Below, one piece after another: positions 14,191 to 20,268 of a stretch of 20,268 nt of DNA. This DNA is from a virus. The translations under genes and the position numbers were made by a program. Within the stretch, counting starts at the first letter, position 1. Every line of letters starts with the position of its first letter. Under the pieces are notes generated by a model that worked only from the letters and a program-made list of their open reading frames with translations, was not told the DNA's origin and searched no databases. The stretch lies in the IMG/VR virus record IMGVR_UViG_3300028840_003447, positions 1 to 20,268 of that record. The stretch is one strand, 5' to 3'.

Positions 14191-14321
14191 CTCAGTAGTA
14201 GCAGAAGCGTCAGAGGCTCGCGCACCTTACCTGACTTGATCACCCAGCTGCTGACTGGGACGCCTGACCGTAATAAACAACAGGCACACAATAGCGCAGG
14301 AACTCAGTGGTTGCAATGGGT
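14191..14321 (-). other. 131-base 3' region with a hairpin, no certain gene
   Basis: Between the Dps-like stop and its terminator lies a sequence with a CCCAG/CTGGG hairpin (14243-14259). A 29-codon frame from TTG 14316 to TAA 14227 encodes a hydrophobic segment (AIVCLLFITV), but it lacks a good start and ribosome-binding site. It may be a 3' UTR or small RNA. Confidence 0.3.
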
Positions 14322-14870
14322 CTAGGATCCCCGCATTAAAGATTTTACAAACCAAGCAGATTTAAATGCGTGTTCACACAACTCACTGAGATAGTTCTGA
14401 ACGTCAATAGCTTTGATCTTGGCAGCAGCAGCCTCAGTCTTTTTAGTTGCCATACCAAGATCTTCCAGATTACTTAAATATGTAAGCAACATATCTTTTG
14501 CCTGGTACTTTTTCACATGTTTAAACGAAGGACATGCTTCACGCATGCCTTCTGAACACATAGGAAGAAAGTAATCCATGGAGCGGATTAGTTCACCGAT
14601 ACGATCAAAATGTTCTTCATGGGCAAGATATTGTTTCTTAAGGAATTTATGCACCCCAAGAAAATTACCAGCTTCGTAATTGAAATGAATTAAATGTGCT
14701 TGCATCCGCAGCTCATTCATGTACGAAGCAAGACCAGTTAACTCACGAATGAACTGATCAAGATTTGTTTTAGGTTTTTGTTTTGATGATGCCTTGGGTT
14801 TACTTGCAGCTTCTTCAGGTTGCCTTGAGGCAACATCAGCGGGTTGCATGCCTGGTGCAGGAGTGTACAT
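14322..14870 (-). CDS. Dps-like ferritin-superfamily protein (182 aa)
   Basis: A four-helix protein after a ~37-residue Ala/Lys/Pro-rich, probably disordered N-terminus. The Dps ferroxidase pattern is recognisable by spacing: H62 (IHFNYEAGNF), H74 (GVHKF), D89 and E93 (FDRIGELI) match E. coli H51, H63, D78 and E82 at the same intervals (+12, +15, +4). The fifth ligand, D67 in E. coli, is Lys78 here. The C-terminal helix (HAFKSAWFVKSLM) matches the conserved end of Dps (x-K-x-AW-x-LR). Dps proteins form 12-mer shells that oxidise and store iron and may bind DNA. The Lys suggests altered iron chemistry, and the basic N-tail may bind DNA. It follows a structural gene, so a virion part is another option. 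Confidence 0.68.
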   Translation of the reverse strand: MYTPAPGMQPADVASRQPEEAASKPKASSKQKPKTNLDQFIRELTGLASYMNELRMQAHLIHFNYEAGNFLGVHKFLKKQYLAHEEHFDRIGELIRSMDYFLPMCSEGMREACPSFKHVKKYQAKDMLLTYLSNLEDLGMATKKTEAAAAKIKAIDVQNYLSELCEHAFKSAWFVKSLMRGS

Positions 14871-14897
14871 AGTTACATTGTTAATGTTTTTATTTTA

Positions 14898-16298
14898 TCA
14901 AATTTCTTCCCAATCAACTGCAGTTACAATATCTGCACCTGCACTGTCAGTTGCTAACACAACAGTAAATTCATATGGTGTTGATGTAAACGAATCACGT
15001 TCTAGTTGAAATTTAAATAGATCCCCCCTAGACACAGCAGTAGCAACTGTACCTTGTTGAGAAGCCGCAATATAGCCTTCAGTAAGAATAGTGCCACCAC
15101 TAAAGGAACTACCACTCAAATTATATTGAACAGATGAACCAGATCCCACATCAGTCCAAGTTCCTCCCGAGGTTGTCCCATTTTTAATCAATGACCATTT
15201 GTAGTTTGCATTATTTGTCAAGCCAAGCAAATTAATGCCTACAGGAATTGCAACATTATCTAATTCACCAGATTTTAAACGAATCGAAACTACTGGATAT
15301 TTTGCTCCTGTGCTTGTTAAATCATATGGACTGCCAATAGATGTGCCAACAGAATGTGCTTCTCCCCTTAATTCATATCCTCCCTCAGATAAAACGGTTG
15401 AACAGATTTGCTTAAGAATTCCACTGGTTGTTGTTGTATCTAAGTTTTCAATTTCGTAACGGCAAGGCAGTGATGCTGTTGTTATATAAGTGCTATCAAT
15501 TTTATTTGCATGATGAAATGAATGGCAATGAATAAATTTACCATTGATTACAAACCCTACTCGTGCAGTGCCAGCACCAAGCCATTCAAAGTCAGCCCAG
15601 AAGATTTGTACTTTAGTTAGGTCTAAAGTATACGTTGATTTACCTTTGCCATTTAACTTGTCATAACCCCAGTTACTTTGCTTTACTTTTGTGTCTATAT
15701 ATGATTCCGGTACTGTCGTACCCATAAACCATGTTGCACCATTTAATAATGTAACTGTAATACCATCATTTATTTCTACTTCACTTGCTGTGCTAAACGC
15801 ATTCCAATTAGCCGGAACAATAATTGAAGTTGTTACTGGTGTAGCAATTTCAAAAGTATTTACAATTGAACGAAGAACAAATTCAGGTTCACCGTTTTCG
15901 TTTTGTTCAACAAAGATACCATTGTCACCAGAAAAATATCCAATCCTTTGTCTTTGGTTTTTCTGCTTTGGTGCCATGACAAATGTGTTCATGACAAGCA
16001 AAGACTTCCCAGGTTGATAAGGAAAAACTTTAGTTGTTTCTCTGTAAACTTTATCGCCTGATGCTGTGGTTACACCAAGCTGGATAAGACCTTGGTACTG
16101 ATTAAATGTAGATGTTCCGCTACCTGCTACCAAAGTATTCCACTTACCGTTATCACCATAACGAAAAGAAGAATCAAATAGTGTAAAAGGTTCAGAAACA
16201 CGTAGTCGCCCAAAGGCATCTGCTGCAGCGTTACCCGCTTTTATTTCAACAGGATGTCCTTGGGCATTAACTACACGTTGAATTGTAATGTCTGCCAC
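14898..16298 (-). CDS. Virion structural protein (466 aa)
   Basis: The N-terminus has the phage structural signature AFGRLRVSEPFTLFDSSFRY (28-47), and the middle contains YTLDLTKVQIFWADFEWLG and INGKFIHCHSFHHAN, features that I recall from tail or virion proteins of cyanophages. Residues ~153-197 (IIVPANWNAF, then ITVTLLNGATWFMG) form a module shared with the 299-aa protein at 2036-2935, apparently inserted between the two conserved parts. The C-terminal third is Gly/Ser/Thr-rich and beta-like. The start is GTG 16298; no good SD. Likely a surface or tail component; no enzyme motif. Confidence 0.8.
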   Translation of the reverse strand: MADITIQRVVNAQGHPVEIKAGNAAADAFGRLRVSEPFTLFDSSFRYGDNGKWNTLVAGSGTSTFNQYQGLIQLGVTTASGDKVYRETTKVFPYQPGKSLLVMNTFVMAPKQKNQRQRIGYFSGDNGIFVEQNENGEPEFVLRSIVNTFEIATPVTTSIIVPANWNAFSTASEVEINDGITVTLLNGATWFMGTTVPESYIDTKVKQSNWGYDKLNGKGKSTYTLDLTKVQIFWADFEWLGAGTARVGFVINGKFIHCHSFHHANKIDSTYITTASLPCRYEIENLDTTTTSGILKQICSTVLSEGGYELRGEAHSVGTSIGSPYDLTSTGAKYPVVSIRLKSGELDNVAIPVGINLLGLTNNANYKWSLIKNGTTSGGTWTDVGSGSSVQYNLSGSSFSGGTILTEGYIAASQQGTVATAVSRGDLFKFQLERDSFTSTPYEFTVVLATDSAGADIVTAVDWEEI

Positions 16299-16320
16299 GT
16301 TTATTTCAGTTTATTTTTCT

Positions 16321-16328
16321 ATTCTAAT
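16321..16328 (-). promoter_or_regulatory. Possible promoter of the structural gene
   Basis: The minus strand has ATTAGAAT about 23 bases before GTG 16298, similar to TATAGAAT upstream of the holin-like and exonuclease genes. No matched -35 with good spacing is visible. Confidence 0.25.
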
Positions 16329-16360
16329 CCCCTACACACTTAGCAAATTTTTTTATTTTA

Positions 16361-16423
16361 TTCCCGATCTGTCAAAAAATAATACAAAATCGGAAAAAAT
16401 CCGATTACTTGATCGATCGGGAA
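16361..16423. repeat. Nested inverted repeats in an AT-rich intergenic region
   Basis: TTCCCGATC (16361-16369) pairs with GATCGGGAA (16415-16423). Inside lies AATCGGA-AAAAA-TCCGATT (16388-16406), a seven-pair hairpin. On the minus strand the inner hairpin is followed by a T-rich run (TTGTATTATTTTTT), so it may terminate the upstream gene; the outer arms could be an operator. Confidence 0.5.
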
Positions 16424-16431
16424 CAATTTTA

Positions 16432-16824
16432 TTATCCTAAGTTGATTGGCCTATGTCCAAACAATAAGCTGCACAAATCATTGCAACGGTTTTTATGTTT
16501 GTCATACCAATGTGCTTCTTCCATTACACCTTCTTTTATTGCATTAAAAACTTCAACAGGAGACAGGTCATCACCCTCTGCCCAGTCACTGGTTAGATAC
16601 GTAGCAATAATCTCACGTACTTGATCTTTAATGTGATTGTAATTGATTTGTTTAACACTAGATTCCTCTGGTCCAAGAACCTTTTTGAAATCGTGTGTGA
16701 ACTTAGTGGTGTCATGAAGACCTTCATGCTTGTCTTTGGTCATTGGTGTAGTTTCCTCCATGTCAAAAATTGAATGGTTTTTGTACCATTCATTAAGATC
16801 AAGATGATTTTTGTAGTCAGTCAT
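16432..16824 (-). CDS. Hypothetical acidic protein (130 aa)
   Basis: I place the start at ATG 16824 (MTDYKNHLDL), with AGG in a usable position. A longer reading from TTG 16878 would translate through a hairpin and is unlikely. The protein is charged, with HDFKKVL, an EVFNAIKEGVMEEAHWYDKH helix and a Cys pair (CNDLC). No known domain. It is the last gene of the minus-strand run that starts near 20121. Confidence 0.68.
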   Translation of the reverse strand: MTDYKNHLDLNEWYKNHSIFDMEETTPMTKDKHEGLHDTTKFTHDFKKVLGPEESSVKQINYNHIKDQVREIIATYLTSDWAEGDDLSPVEVFNAIKEGVMEEAHWYDKHKNRCNDLCSLLFGHRPINLG

Positions 16825-16845
16825 TGATAAGCCTGGTACTAACAA

Positions 16846-16863
16846 GCCCACCTTACGGCGGGC
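16846..16863 (-). terminator. GNRA-loop hairpin, weak terminator
   Basis: On the minus strand GCCCGCC-GTAA-GGTGGGC makes seven pairs (one G-T) closed by a GTAA loop. The following bases (TTGTTAG) are poor in T, so termination would be partial. It closely resembles the terminator at 3966-3990. Confidence 0.4.
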
Positions 16864-16874
16864 AAGTAGAAGGA

Positions 16875-17093
16875 TCAAGCTTTTGCTTGGTAATCCAGAT
16901 ATTTTTTTAATGCTTGCAGCTGCTCAAAGTAAAGGTTACGACAATGCTGCCCAGCTTCTTGCAGACAGAATGCTTGCCATAGGCCTGTATAAAGCCCGTT
17001 GGTGCGCCCTGAGCAACGATACATGTGCTCCATGAAGTCAGCCTTCTGCTGTTCAGCTTTGGTGTCCCAGTTCTCTAAGTACTGTGTTTCCAT
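16875..17093 (-). CDS. Hypothetical protein (72 aa)
   Basis: A helical protein rich in Gln, Cys and aromatic residues (MEHMYRCSGRTNGLY, WQAFCLQEAGQHC, YFEQLQALKKYLDY). The ATG overlaps the stop of the upstream gene (TAATG). No domain recognised. Confidence 0.68.
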   Translation of the reverse strand: METQYLENWDTKAEQQKADFMEHMYRCSGRTNGLYTGLWQAFCLQEAGQHCRNLYFEQLQALKKYLDYQAKA

Positions 17094-17293
17094 TAGCAGC
17101 CGTGGGTTTCAACGTTATTGATTGTAGTAAAAACACCCAGCACTTCGGGGCGCAGCTCAAGTAATGCATCAATTGCATCATCTTCTACATTTTGAGCAAA
17201 CTCTTCGGGTGTTTTACCTTTGAATGAATCAAACTCAAGGTCAATATCAATTTGAAATGAAACCGTAATTGACGGCTTAGCAATTGTTTCCAT
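17093..17293 (-). CDS. Hypothetical protein (66 aa)
   Basis: The first ATG is at 17293 (METIAKPSITVSF). A TTG at 17341 would add 16 residues overlapping the previous gene and is less likely. The protein is acidic with a beta-like start (ITVSFQIDIDLEFDSF) followed by a helix (TPEEFAQNVEDDAIDALLELRPEVLGVF). Its stop overlaps the start of the next gene. Function unknown. Confidence 0.68.
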   Translation of the reverse strand: METIAKPSITVSFQIDIDLEFDSFKGKTPEEFAQNVEDDAIDALLELRPEVLGVFTTINNVETHGC

Positions 17294-17330
17294 TAATGGA
17301 TGTGAATGGGTTTCTAATAGGATACCAGAT

Positions 17331-17594
17331 TTATTGGTCAAGCAGTCTTTCCAAAGAATTGATTTGGGTGTTTTGATAATGCCCTAATCTTTCTTGTATA
17401 ACATTGGCATAGTTAATTGCCGCATCTACAATCTCCGTAGCATCAAGCTCAGAGCATACATTAGCGTTAGCAAGAAGGCCAGCCACTAGAATTGTGACCT
17501 GACCTTCTAACTTGTTACCAATTAATGCAGGCAATGGGGTACCATCTTGCGTAAACGCAGCTAACAACCTAATTAAATTTTCGTCGTTAGTCAT
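17331..17594 (-). CDS. Hypothetical protein (87 aa)
   Basis: A soluble helical protein (MTNDENLIRLLAAF, then VTILVAGLLANANVCSEL). AGGAG lies six bases before ATG 17594, one of the best ribosome-binding sites in the window. No domain recognised. Confidence 0.72.
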   Translation of the reverse strand: MTNDENLIRLLAAFTQDGTPLPALIGNKLEGQVTILVAGLLANANVCSELDATEIVDAAINYANVIQERLGHYQNTQINSLERLLDQ

Positions 17595-17627
17595 GATACT
17601 CCTGGCGTTAACACCATCCTACATGCC

Positions 17628-17966
17628 TTAGTTTTTCTCCCTGGCTAAATAGTACCAATAGCAACTGCTTGCATTGGCATGAAACCGTTTGCCACCAAGC
17701 AACTTCAGCTTGCGTTCTTCAAGCTCTTCAACTTTTTTTTCCTGGTACGGCAACACACCTTCTTCATCCGTGCACATCTTTAGTTCAAGATCTACCATTT
17801 GAAGCTGCAGATCAAAGTCAGACACTGCCTGGTTATGGCATTGCATACGGACACGAGCGTCATCAAGACCCTGTGGCACTTGCAAGTTCTGATAGAAGCT
17901 CTGTTGAATGGCTGGGTGAAAGTGCGTCCACTGGTTTGTTGAGTAGTCGCTTGCGCCTGATTGCAT
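17628..17966 (-). CDS. Hypothetical protein with coiled segment (112 aa)
   Basis: From ATG 17966 the protein reads MQSGASDYSTNQW, then HPAIQQSFYQNLQVPQG, then a helical part (DFDLQLQMVDLELKMC) and a Glu/Lys coil (EKKVEELEERKLKLL), ending CYWYYLAREKN. This start overlaps the Gp157-like gene by 104 bases in another frame. A later ATG at 17846 would avoid the overlap (72 aa). The first 40 residues look protein-like, so I prefer the longer form, with reservation. Confidence 0.6.
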   Translation of the reverse strand: MQSGASDYSTNQWTHFHPAIQQSFYQNLQVPQGLDDARVRMQCHNQAVSDFDLQLQMVDLELKMCTDEEGVLPYQEKKVEELEERKLKLLGGKRFHANASSCYWYYLAREKN

Positions 17967-18582
17967 AGTTTTGTTGGACTTTGACACCTGTGGGAAGTTG
18001 CTCTCCCTTTTCATAAGCTGCACGGATTGCATCGACATTGGGTATGGTTTCAGTTTTTGTTGTAGGTTTAGTGCTTTCATCAAGCACTTCGCCCGTCAAG
18101 GATGTTACTACAGTGTGTTTGGTGGTAGTAACTGTTTGTACAATACAATATTTCTCACGTTCCTGCTGGGTCCAGTCCTCAATATCTGAATTAATTTCTA
18201 CGCTAAGATCTTTCAGCCTACTAAACGTAAACTGATAGTTTTCTCCCTGGAGCGTACTACCGTCCATTGGTACGTAGTTACGCAGATATTTCAGCAAGCT
18301 TTTGATTTGGTTAACTTGAGCTTCGTGATGCTTACGTTGCGTCTTTAGTAACTCTTCTTCTTTCTTGGCACGTTCAATGGCATCTTCATTGTTAACCCAT
18401 GCGTAATAAATTTGATCAAGCTTTTTGGCTTTGAAGGCAGCACAAAGCTCCATCTCAGCTTTGACCAACTCCTGGGATTCAGGAGTAAGTAAAGGAAGAC
18501 TGCTTTCCAAGGCAGCATGATGCTTAATTAATTCAAAGGTTGTCAACCGTTTAAGGTCAGTGCTTGTTTGTTGTTGAGTCAT
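17863..18582 (-). CDS. Gp157-like phage protein (239 aa)
   Basis: Architecture and motifs resemble siphovirus Gp157: an N-terminal helical half with a coiled coil (AIERAKKEEELLKTQRKHHEAQVNQIKSLL broken into heptads), a central beta-like segment (YQFTFSRL), and a C-terminal DAIRAAYEKGEQLPTGVKV, equivalent to the family's IK-x-L-K-x-GExVPGV end. Its function is not firmly known; it is found in phage early regions near recombination genes. I start it at ATG 18582 (MTQQQTST). ATG 18615 would overlap the HicA-like gene more deeply. About 30 residues after the usual family end overlap the next gene. Confidence 0.75.
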   Translation of the reverse strand: MTQQQTSTDLKRLTTFELIKHHAALESSLPLLTPESQELVKAEMELCAAFKAKKLDQIYYAWVNNEDAIERAKKEEELLKTQRKHHEAQVNQIKSLLKYLRNYVPMDGSTLQGENYQFTFSRLKDLSVEINSDIEDWTQQEREKYCIVQTVTTTKHTVVTSLTGEVLDESTKPTTKTETIPNVDAIRAAYEKGEQLPTGVKVQQNYAIRRKRLLNKPVDALSPSHSTELLSELASATGS

Positions 18583-18763
18583 TGTTGGATAGAAGTTTTT
18601 TGATGTCAGATTCAATGTTTTTTAATGCACGCCTGTCACTGATAGAAGCACCAGTAACCAGACGTGCACCAGATTCATGCTTGAAGATCATATGCTTACG
18701 TGAACGCAAGAGTTTAAACCCATAGCTTGACGCAAGCTTTATGACCTCTTTGTTATATCTCAC
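18557..18763 (-). CDS. HicA-like small protein (68 aa)
   Basis: Start GTG 18763 is supported because a small membrane gene ends there with overlapping GTGA. The protein has an N-terminal helix (VIKLASSYGF), then KLLRSRKHMIFKHESGARLV, where K23-H24 and the strands suit a HicA/dsRBD-like fold, then SDRRALKNIESDIKKLL. HicA proteins are RNA-cleaving toxins, but phage relatives with the SDRRALKNI ending are common and usually lack a paired HicB. No HicB is visible here. A nucleic-acid-binding role is plausible. Confidence 0.6.
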   Translation of the reverse strand: MRYNKEVIKLASSYGFKLLRSRKHMIFKHESGARLVTGASISDRRALKNIESDIKKLLSNNDSTTNKH

Positions 18764-18885
18764 TGGAACCAGCTCACCACTTGACCTAGACCATAGGCAC
18801 AGATTGCGCCAAGGCCAGCCCATACAATTTCTTTAGCCAGTTCAAGTGCAACAGGAACAACAGAAGCGATGATAAAGTCAAACAT
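18760..18885 (-). CDS. Small membrane protein (41 aa)
   Basis: ATG 18885 opens a 41-codon frame ending TGA at 18760-18762, overlapping the next start (GTGA). The protein begins MFDFIIASVVPVALELAKEI and continues WAGLGAICAYGLGQVVSWF: two hydrophobic stretches around a Glu-Lys turn, so one or two membrane helices. No SD is visible. The four-base overlap with the HicA-like gene supports translation. Confidence 0.6.
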   Translation of the reverse strand: MFDFIIASVVPVALELAKEIVWAGLGAICAYGLGQVVSWFQ

Positions 18886-18946
18886 TGGATGAAGTGAGTT
18901 AATGAAATGATATGCAGTTTAGAGACATGCTTAGGTCTAGTTGAGA

Positions 18947-19159
18947 TCAGTCAGGTTCTACTGATTCTTCATAAGGACCACACTGCGTCTCCTGGCCCAT
19001 GTATTGATCCACGGTGAGCTTGATCAATGCAGTAATACAATCGTACTCAAACTCCTTGGGTGCTGTGTCAGCAATCATAGCAACCAGCATACGACGGTTG
19101 CCGTTTGGAATGCTGCCAACTTCAATGGCATCAAAGTGTGTTTTGAGAAGATCAGTCAT
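18947..19159 (-). CDS. Hypothetical protein (70 aa)
   Basis: ATG 19159 overlaps the stop of the SWIM-like gene (ATGA). Soluble, acidic C-terminus (GPYEESVEPD), with a helix DCITALIKLTVDQYM. No domain recognised. Confidence 0.68.
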   Translation of the reverse strand: MTDLLKTHFDAIEVGSIPNGNRRMLVAMIADTAPKEFEYDCITALIKLTVDQYMGQETQCGPYEESVEPD

Positions 19160-20121
19160 TTGTTTTTCTTAAAGATGTGGCTGACTTGAGGCAATGCAAA
19201 CGCAGGGAAAGGAACAAACTCATTATCAAGCATGGAATCAAATAGATCCCAGGCATCATCCTGAGTGAAGCTCTCCTTTGGTTTGTATACCTTCCAGCAA
19301 TTTAGCGGTGCCATCGACCCTTGTGTTGTATAAATGATCATGAATTTACCATCTTGTTGTCCTTCCTCAGGTGGTGCATAGGCCCATGCCGTAGCTTTCT
19401 GCGCAGTCTGACCACGTTGCGTAGACCGCAGCTCTGAGCGTTTGACAAGCAGCTGACGGTACCGCTGGAACCACGACAAGTGAATGCAGGTTGGCTTGAA
19501 GCCTTCTATCTCAGCTTGGAAATCAGCCAAGTTGTTAAGTTGATATTGATATGAACCGCAACTGCACCATGGTTCATGAATGTCATTATCCTCAGCTACG
19601 CTATCAGAATTTTCTTCATCATCACCAAGATGATTAAGAGCTGCACCAGGCATACTAAACCGCATACCATCAGGAGCCACCAAATGGCCAAGGTCTGTCC
19701 GATCTCCCTGGAGCAACGCAAGTAATTTTTCTTGATCTTGTATAGCAGCAAACTTATCGATCCACCTTGCTTGCATAAGGGCTGGCGGAGTCCTGTGACT
19801 GAGTTGAGAGGCATAGTTCCAACCTTTAAGAATTACGTATGCACCATGATGCCAGATACTAGGACCCCTGTAGTTAGGACCTAGATATGCAAAGAAATTT
19901 TTTAGTCGACTTGAGAAGGCACCGTAGGAATCTTTAATTGGTTGTTCGGGCAGAAGTTGTTCAGTACCATCAGTGCGAACAACAAGGAGATTAGAGCCTG
20001 ACTTATAAAGACCAGCAATGTCACTCTCATCAAAATCCTGGAACGCCCTTCTAATATTAGTACGTGAGTAGATAAGTTTTTGTGCAGTGTTGAGTTCAGT
20101 TGCAGTTGTGTGTTCAGTCAT
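19156..20121 (-). CDS. Protein with SWIM-like zinc finger (321 aa)
   Basis: The main recognisable feature is C186-S-C188 in WCSCGSYQYQ and C212-I-H214 in KPTCIHLSWF, 24 residues apart: the CxC...CxH pattern of SWIM zinc fingers, which bind DNA or protein. N-terminal (~1-150) and C-terminal parts (TAWAYAPPEEGQQ, FMIIYTTQG) have no motif I know. It is the first gene of the minus-strand operon near the right edge and likely a DNA-associated early protein. Start ATG 20121 (MTEHTTATEL) follows a short AT-rich leader. Confidence 0.7.
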   Translation of the reverse strand: MTEHTTATELNTAQKLIYSRTNIRRAFQDFDESDIAGLYKSGSNLLVVRTDGTEQLLPEQPIKDSYGAFSSRLKNFFAYLGPNYRGPSIWHHGAYVILKGWNYASQLSHRTPPALMQARWIDKFAAIQDQEKLLALLQGDRTDLGHLVAPDGMRFSMPGAALNHLGDDEENSDSVAEDNDIHEPWCSCGSYQYQLNNLADFQAEIEGFKPTCIHLSWFQRYRQLLVKRSELRSTQRGQTAQKATAWAYAPPEEGQQDGKFMIIYTTQGSMAPLNCWKVYKPKESFTQDDAWDLFDSMLDNEFVPFPAFALPQVSHIFKKNK

Positions 20122-20154
20122 TGTATTGTGATGGAATAGATTTGAATTGATTCA

Positions 20155-20268
20155 ATGTTGAAATTTGAAATGAGTCCAGAGGAATTGTTCTGGCAAGAAA
20201 AGATGTTACGTCATATTAAAGATTGTAATTCAGTGGATGAGTTGAAGAAAATTGCTGAGCTGCTTACC
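20155..20268 (+). CDS. Start of a hypothetical gene running out of the window
   Basis: The plus-strand frame from ATG 20155 stays open to the right end (38 codons): MLKFEMSPEELFWQEKMLRH, then a helix ending ELKKIAELLT. ATG 20170 is a second possible start. It is divergent from the SWIM-like gene, so the 33 bases between the two starts are a likely double promoter. The function cannot be read from this part. Confidence 0.55.
   Translation, partial: MLKFEMSPEELFWQEKMLRHIKDCNSVDELKKIAELLT

Noticed and set aside
14227-14316. 29-aa hydrophobic ORF after the Dps-like gene
   Set aside because: TTG start, no ribosome-binding site, and it lies in a probable 3' UTR.
17967-18083. Longer start of the 112-aa gene at 18083
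   Set aside because: It would overlap the Gp157-like gene by more than 200 bases with unlikely sequence.
18764-18823. N-terminal extension of the HicA-like gene
   Set aside because: This region encodes the 41-aa membrane protein in another frame, and GTG 18763 fits by overlap.
1-20268. CRISPR array, insertion sequence or rRNA
   Set aside because: No regularly spaced repeats, transposase motif or rRNA signature was found.

Overview
The window looks like part of the genome of a tailed bacteriophage that infects cyanobacteria. The evidence is dense packing of short genes with overlapping stop/start codons, a phage prim-pol/SF3 primase-helicase, a PD-(D/E)XK exonuclease, a Gp157-like protein, a two-domain endolysin, a structural protein of a type seen in cyanophages, three HNH endonucleases, and a host-like speD gene. 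SpeD plus sugar-modification genes is typical of marine picocyanobacterial phages. The host assignment is inference from gene content; nothing in the sequence names the host. Shine-Dalgarno sequences are scarce, so many starts rest on overlap logic and protein sense.

Layout. (1) 1-1290 is a lysis module: the 3' part of a glucosaminidase/C39-peptidase endolysin (+), a 52-aa protein (+), and a convergent 54-aa holin-like protein (-). (2) 1323-3846 (-) holds two virion-type or unknown proteins and an HNH endonuclease whose 5' end is interrupted by an in-frame TGA. The 388 bp above its intact frame carry this lost 5' end, a diverged inverted duplication and a minus-strand terminator. (3) 4016-10582 (-) is replication plus auxiliary genes: exonuclease, three small unknowns, primase-helicase, SpeD, a second HNH endonuclease and a GT4 glycosyltransferase. 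(4) 10625-14160 (+) starts at a divergent promoter region and encodes a tiny membrane peptide, a GT2 glycosyltransferase, an NAD-dependent epimerase, an RfbH-like PLP/[2Fe-2S] sugar dehydratase, a small unknown, a structured non-coding stretch with a terminator, and a third HNH endonuclease. (5) 14163-20121 (-) holds a Dps-like ferritin-fold protein, a large structural protein, then small early-type genes including a Gp157-like protein, a HicA-like protein, a small membrane protein and a SWIM-like zinc-finger protein. A divergent + gene enters at the right edge.

How the genes may work together. The exonuclease, primase-helicase and Gp157-like protein suggest DNA replication and recombination. 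GT2, epimerase and the RfbH-like enzyme are overlapping or abutting genes and could make and attach a deoxysugar to a glycan, either the host surface polymer or a virion component. SpeD would make decarboxylated SAM for polyamine synthesis, and the Dps-like protein could bind iron or DNA. These roles are inferred.

The least expected signals are: a strongly strand-biased 8-mer family (CCTGGWRC) spread over the window regardless of gene direction; the Dps-like protein with four of five ferroxidase ligands; an RfbH-type Lys-to-His replacement with iron-sulfur cysteines; a module shared by two virion-type proteins 12 kb apart; and the interrupted HNH gene beside an inverted duplication.
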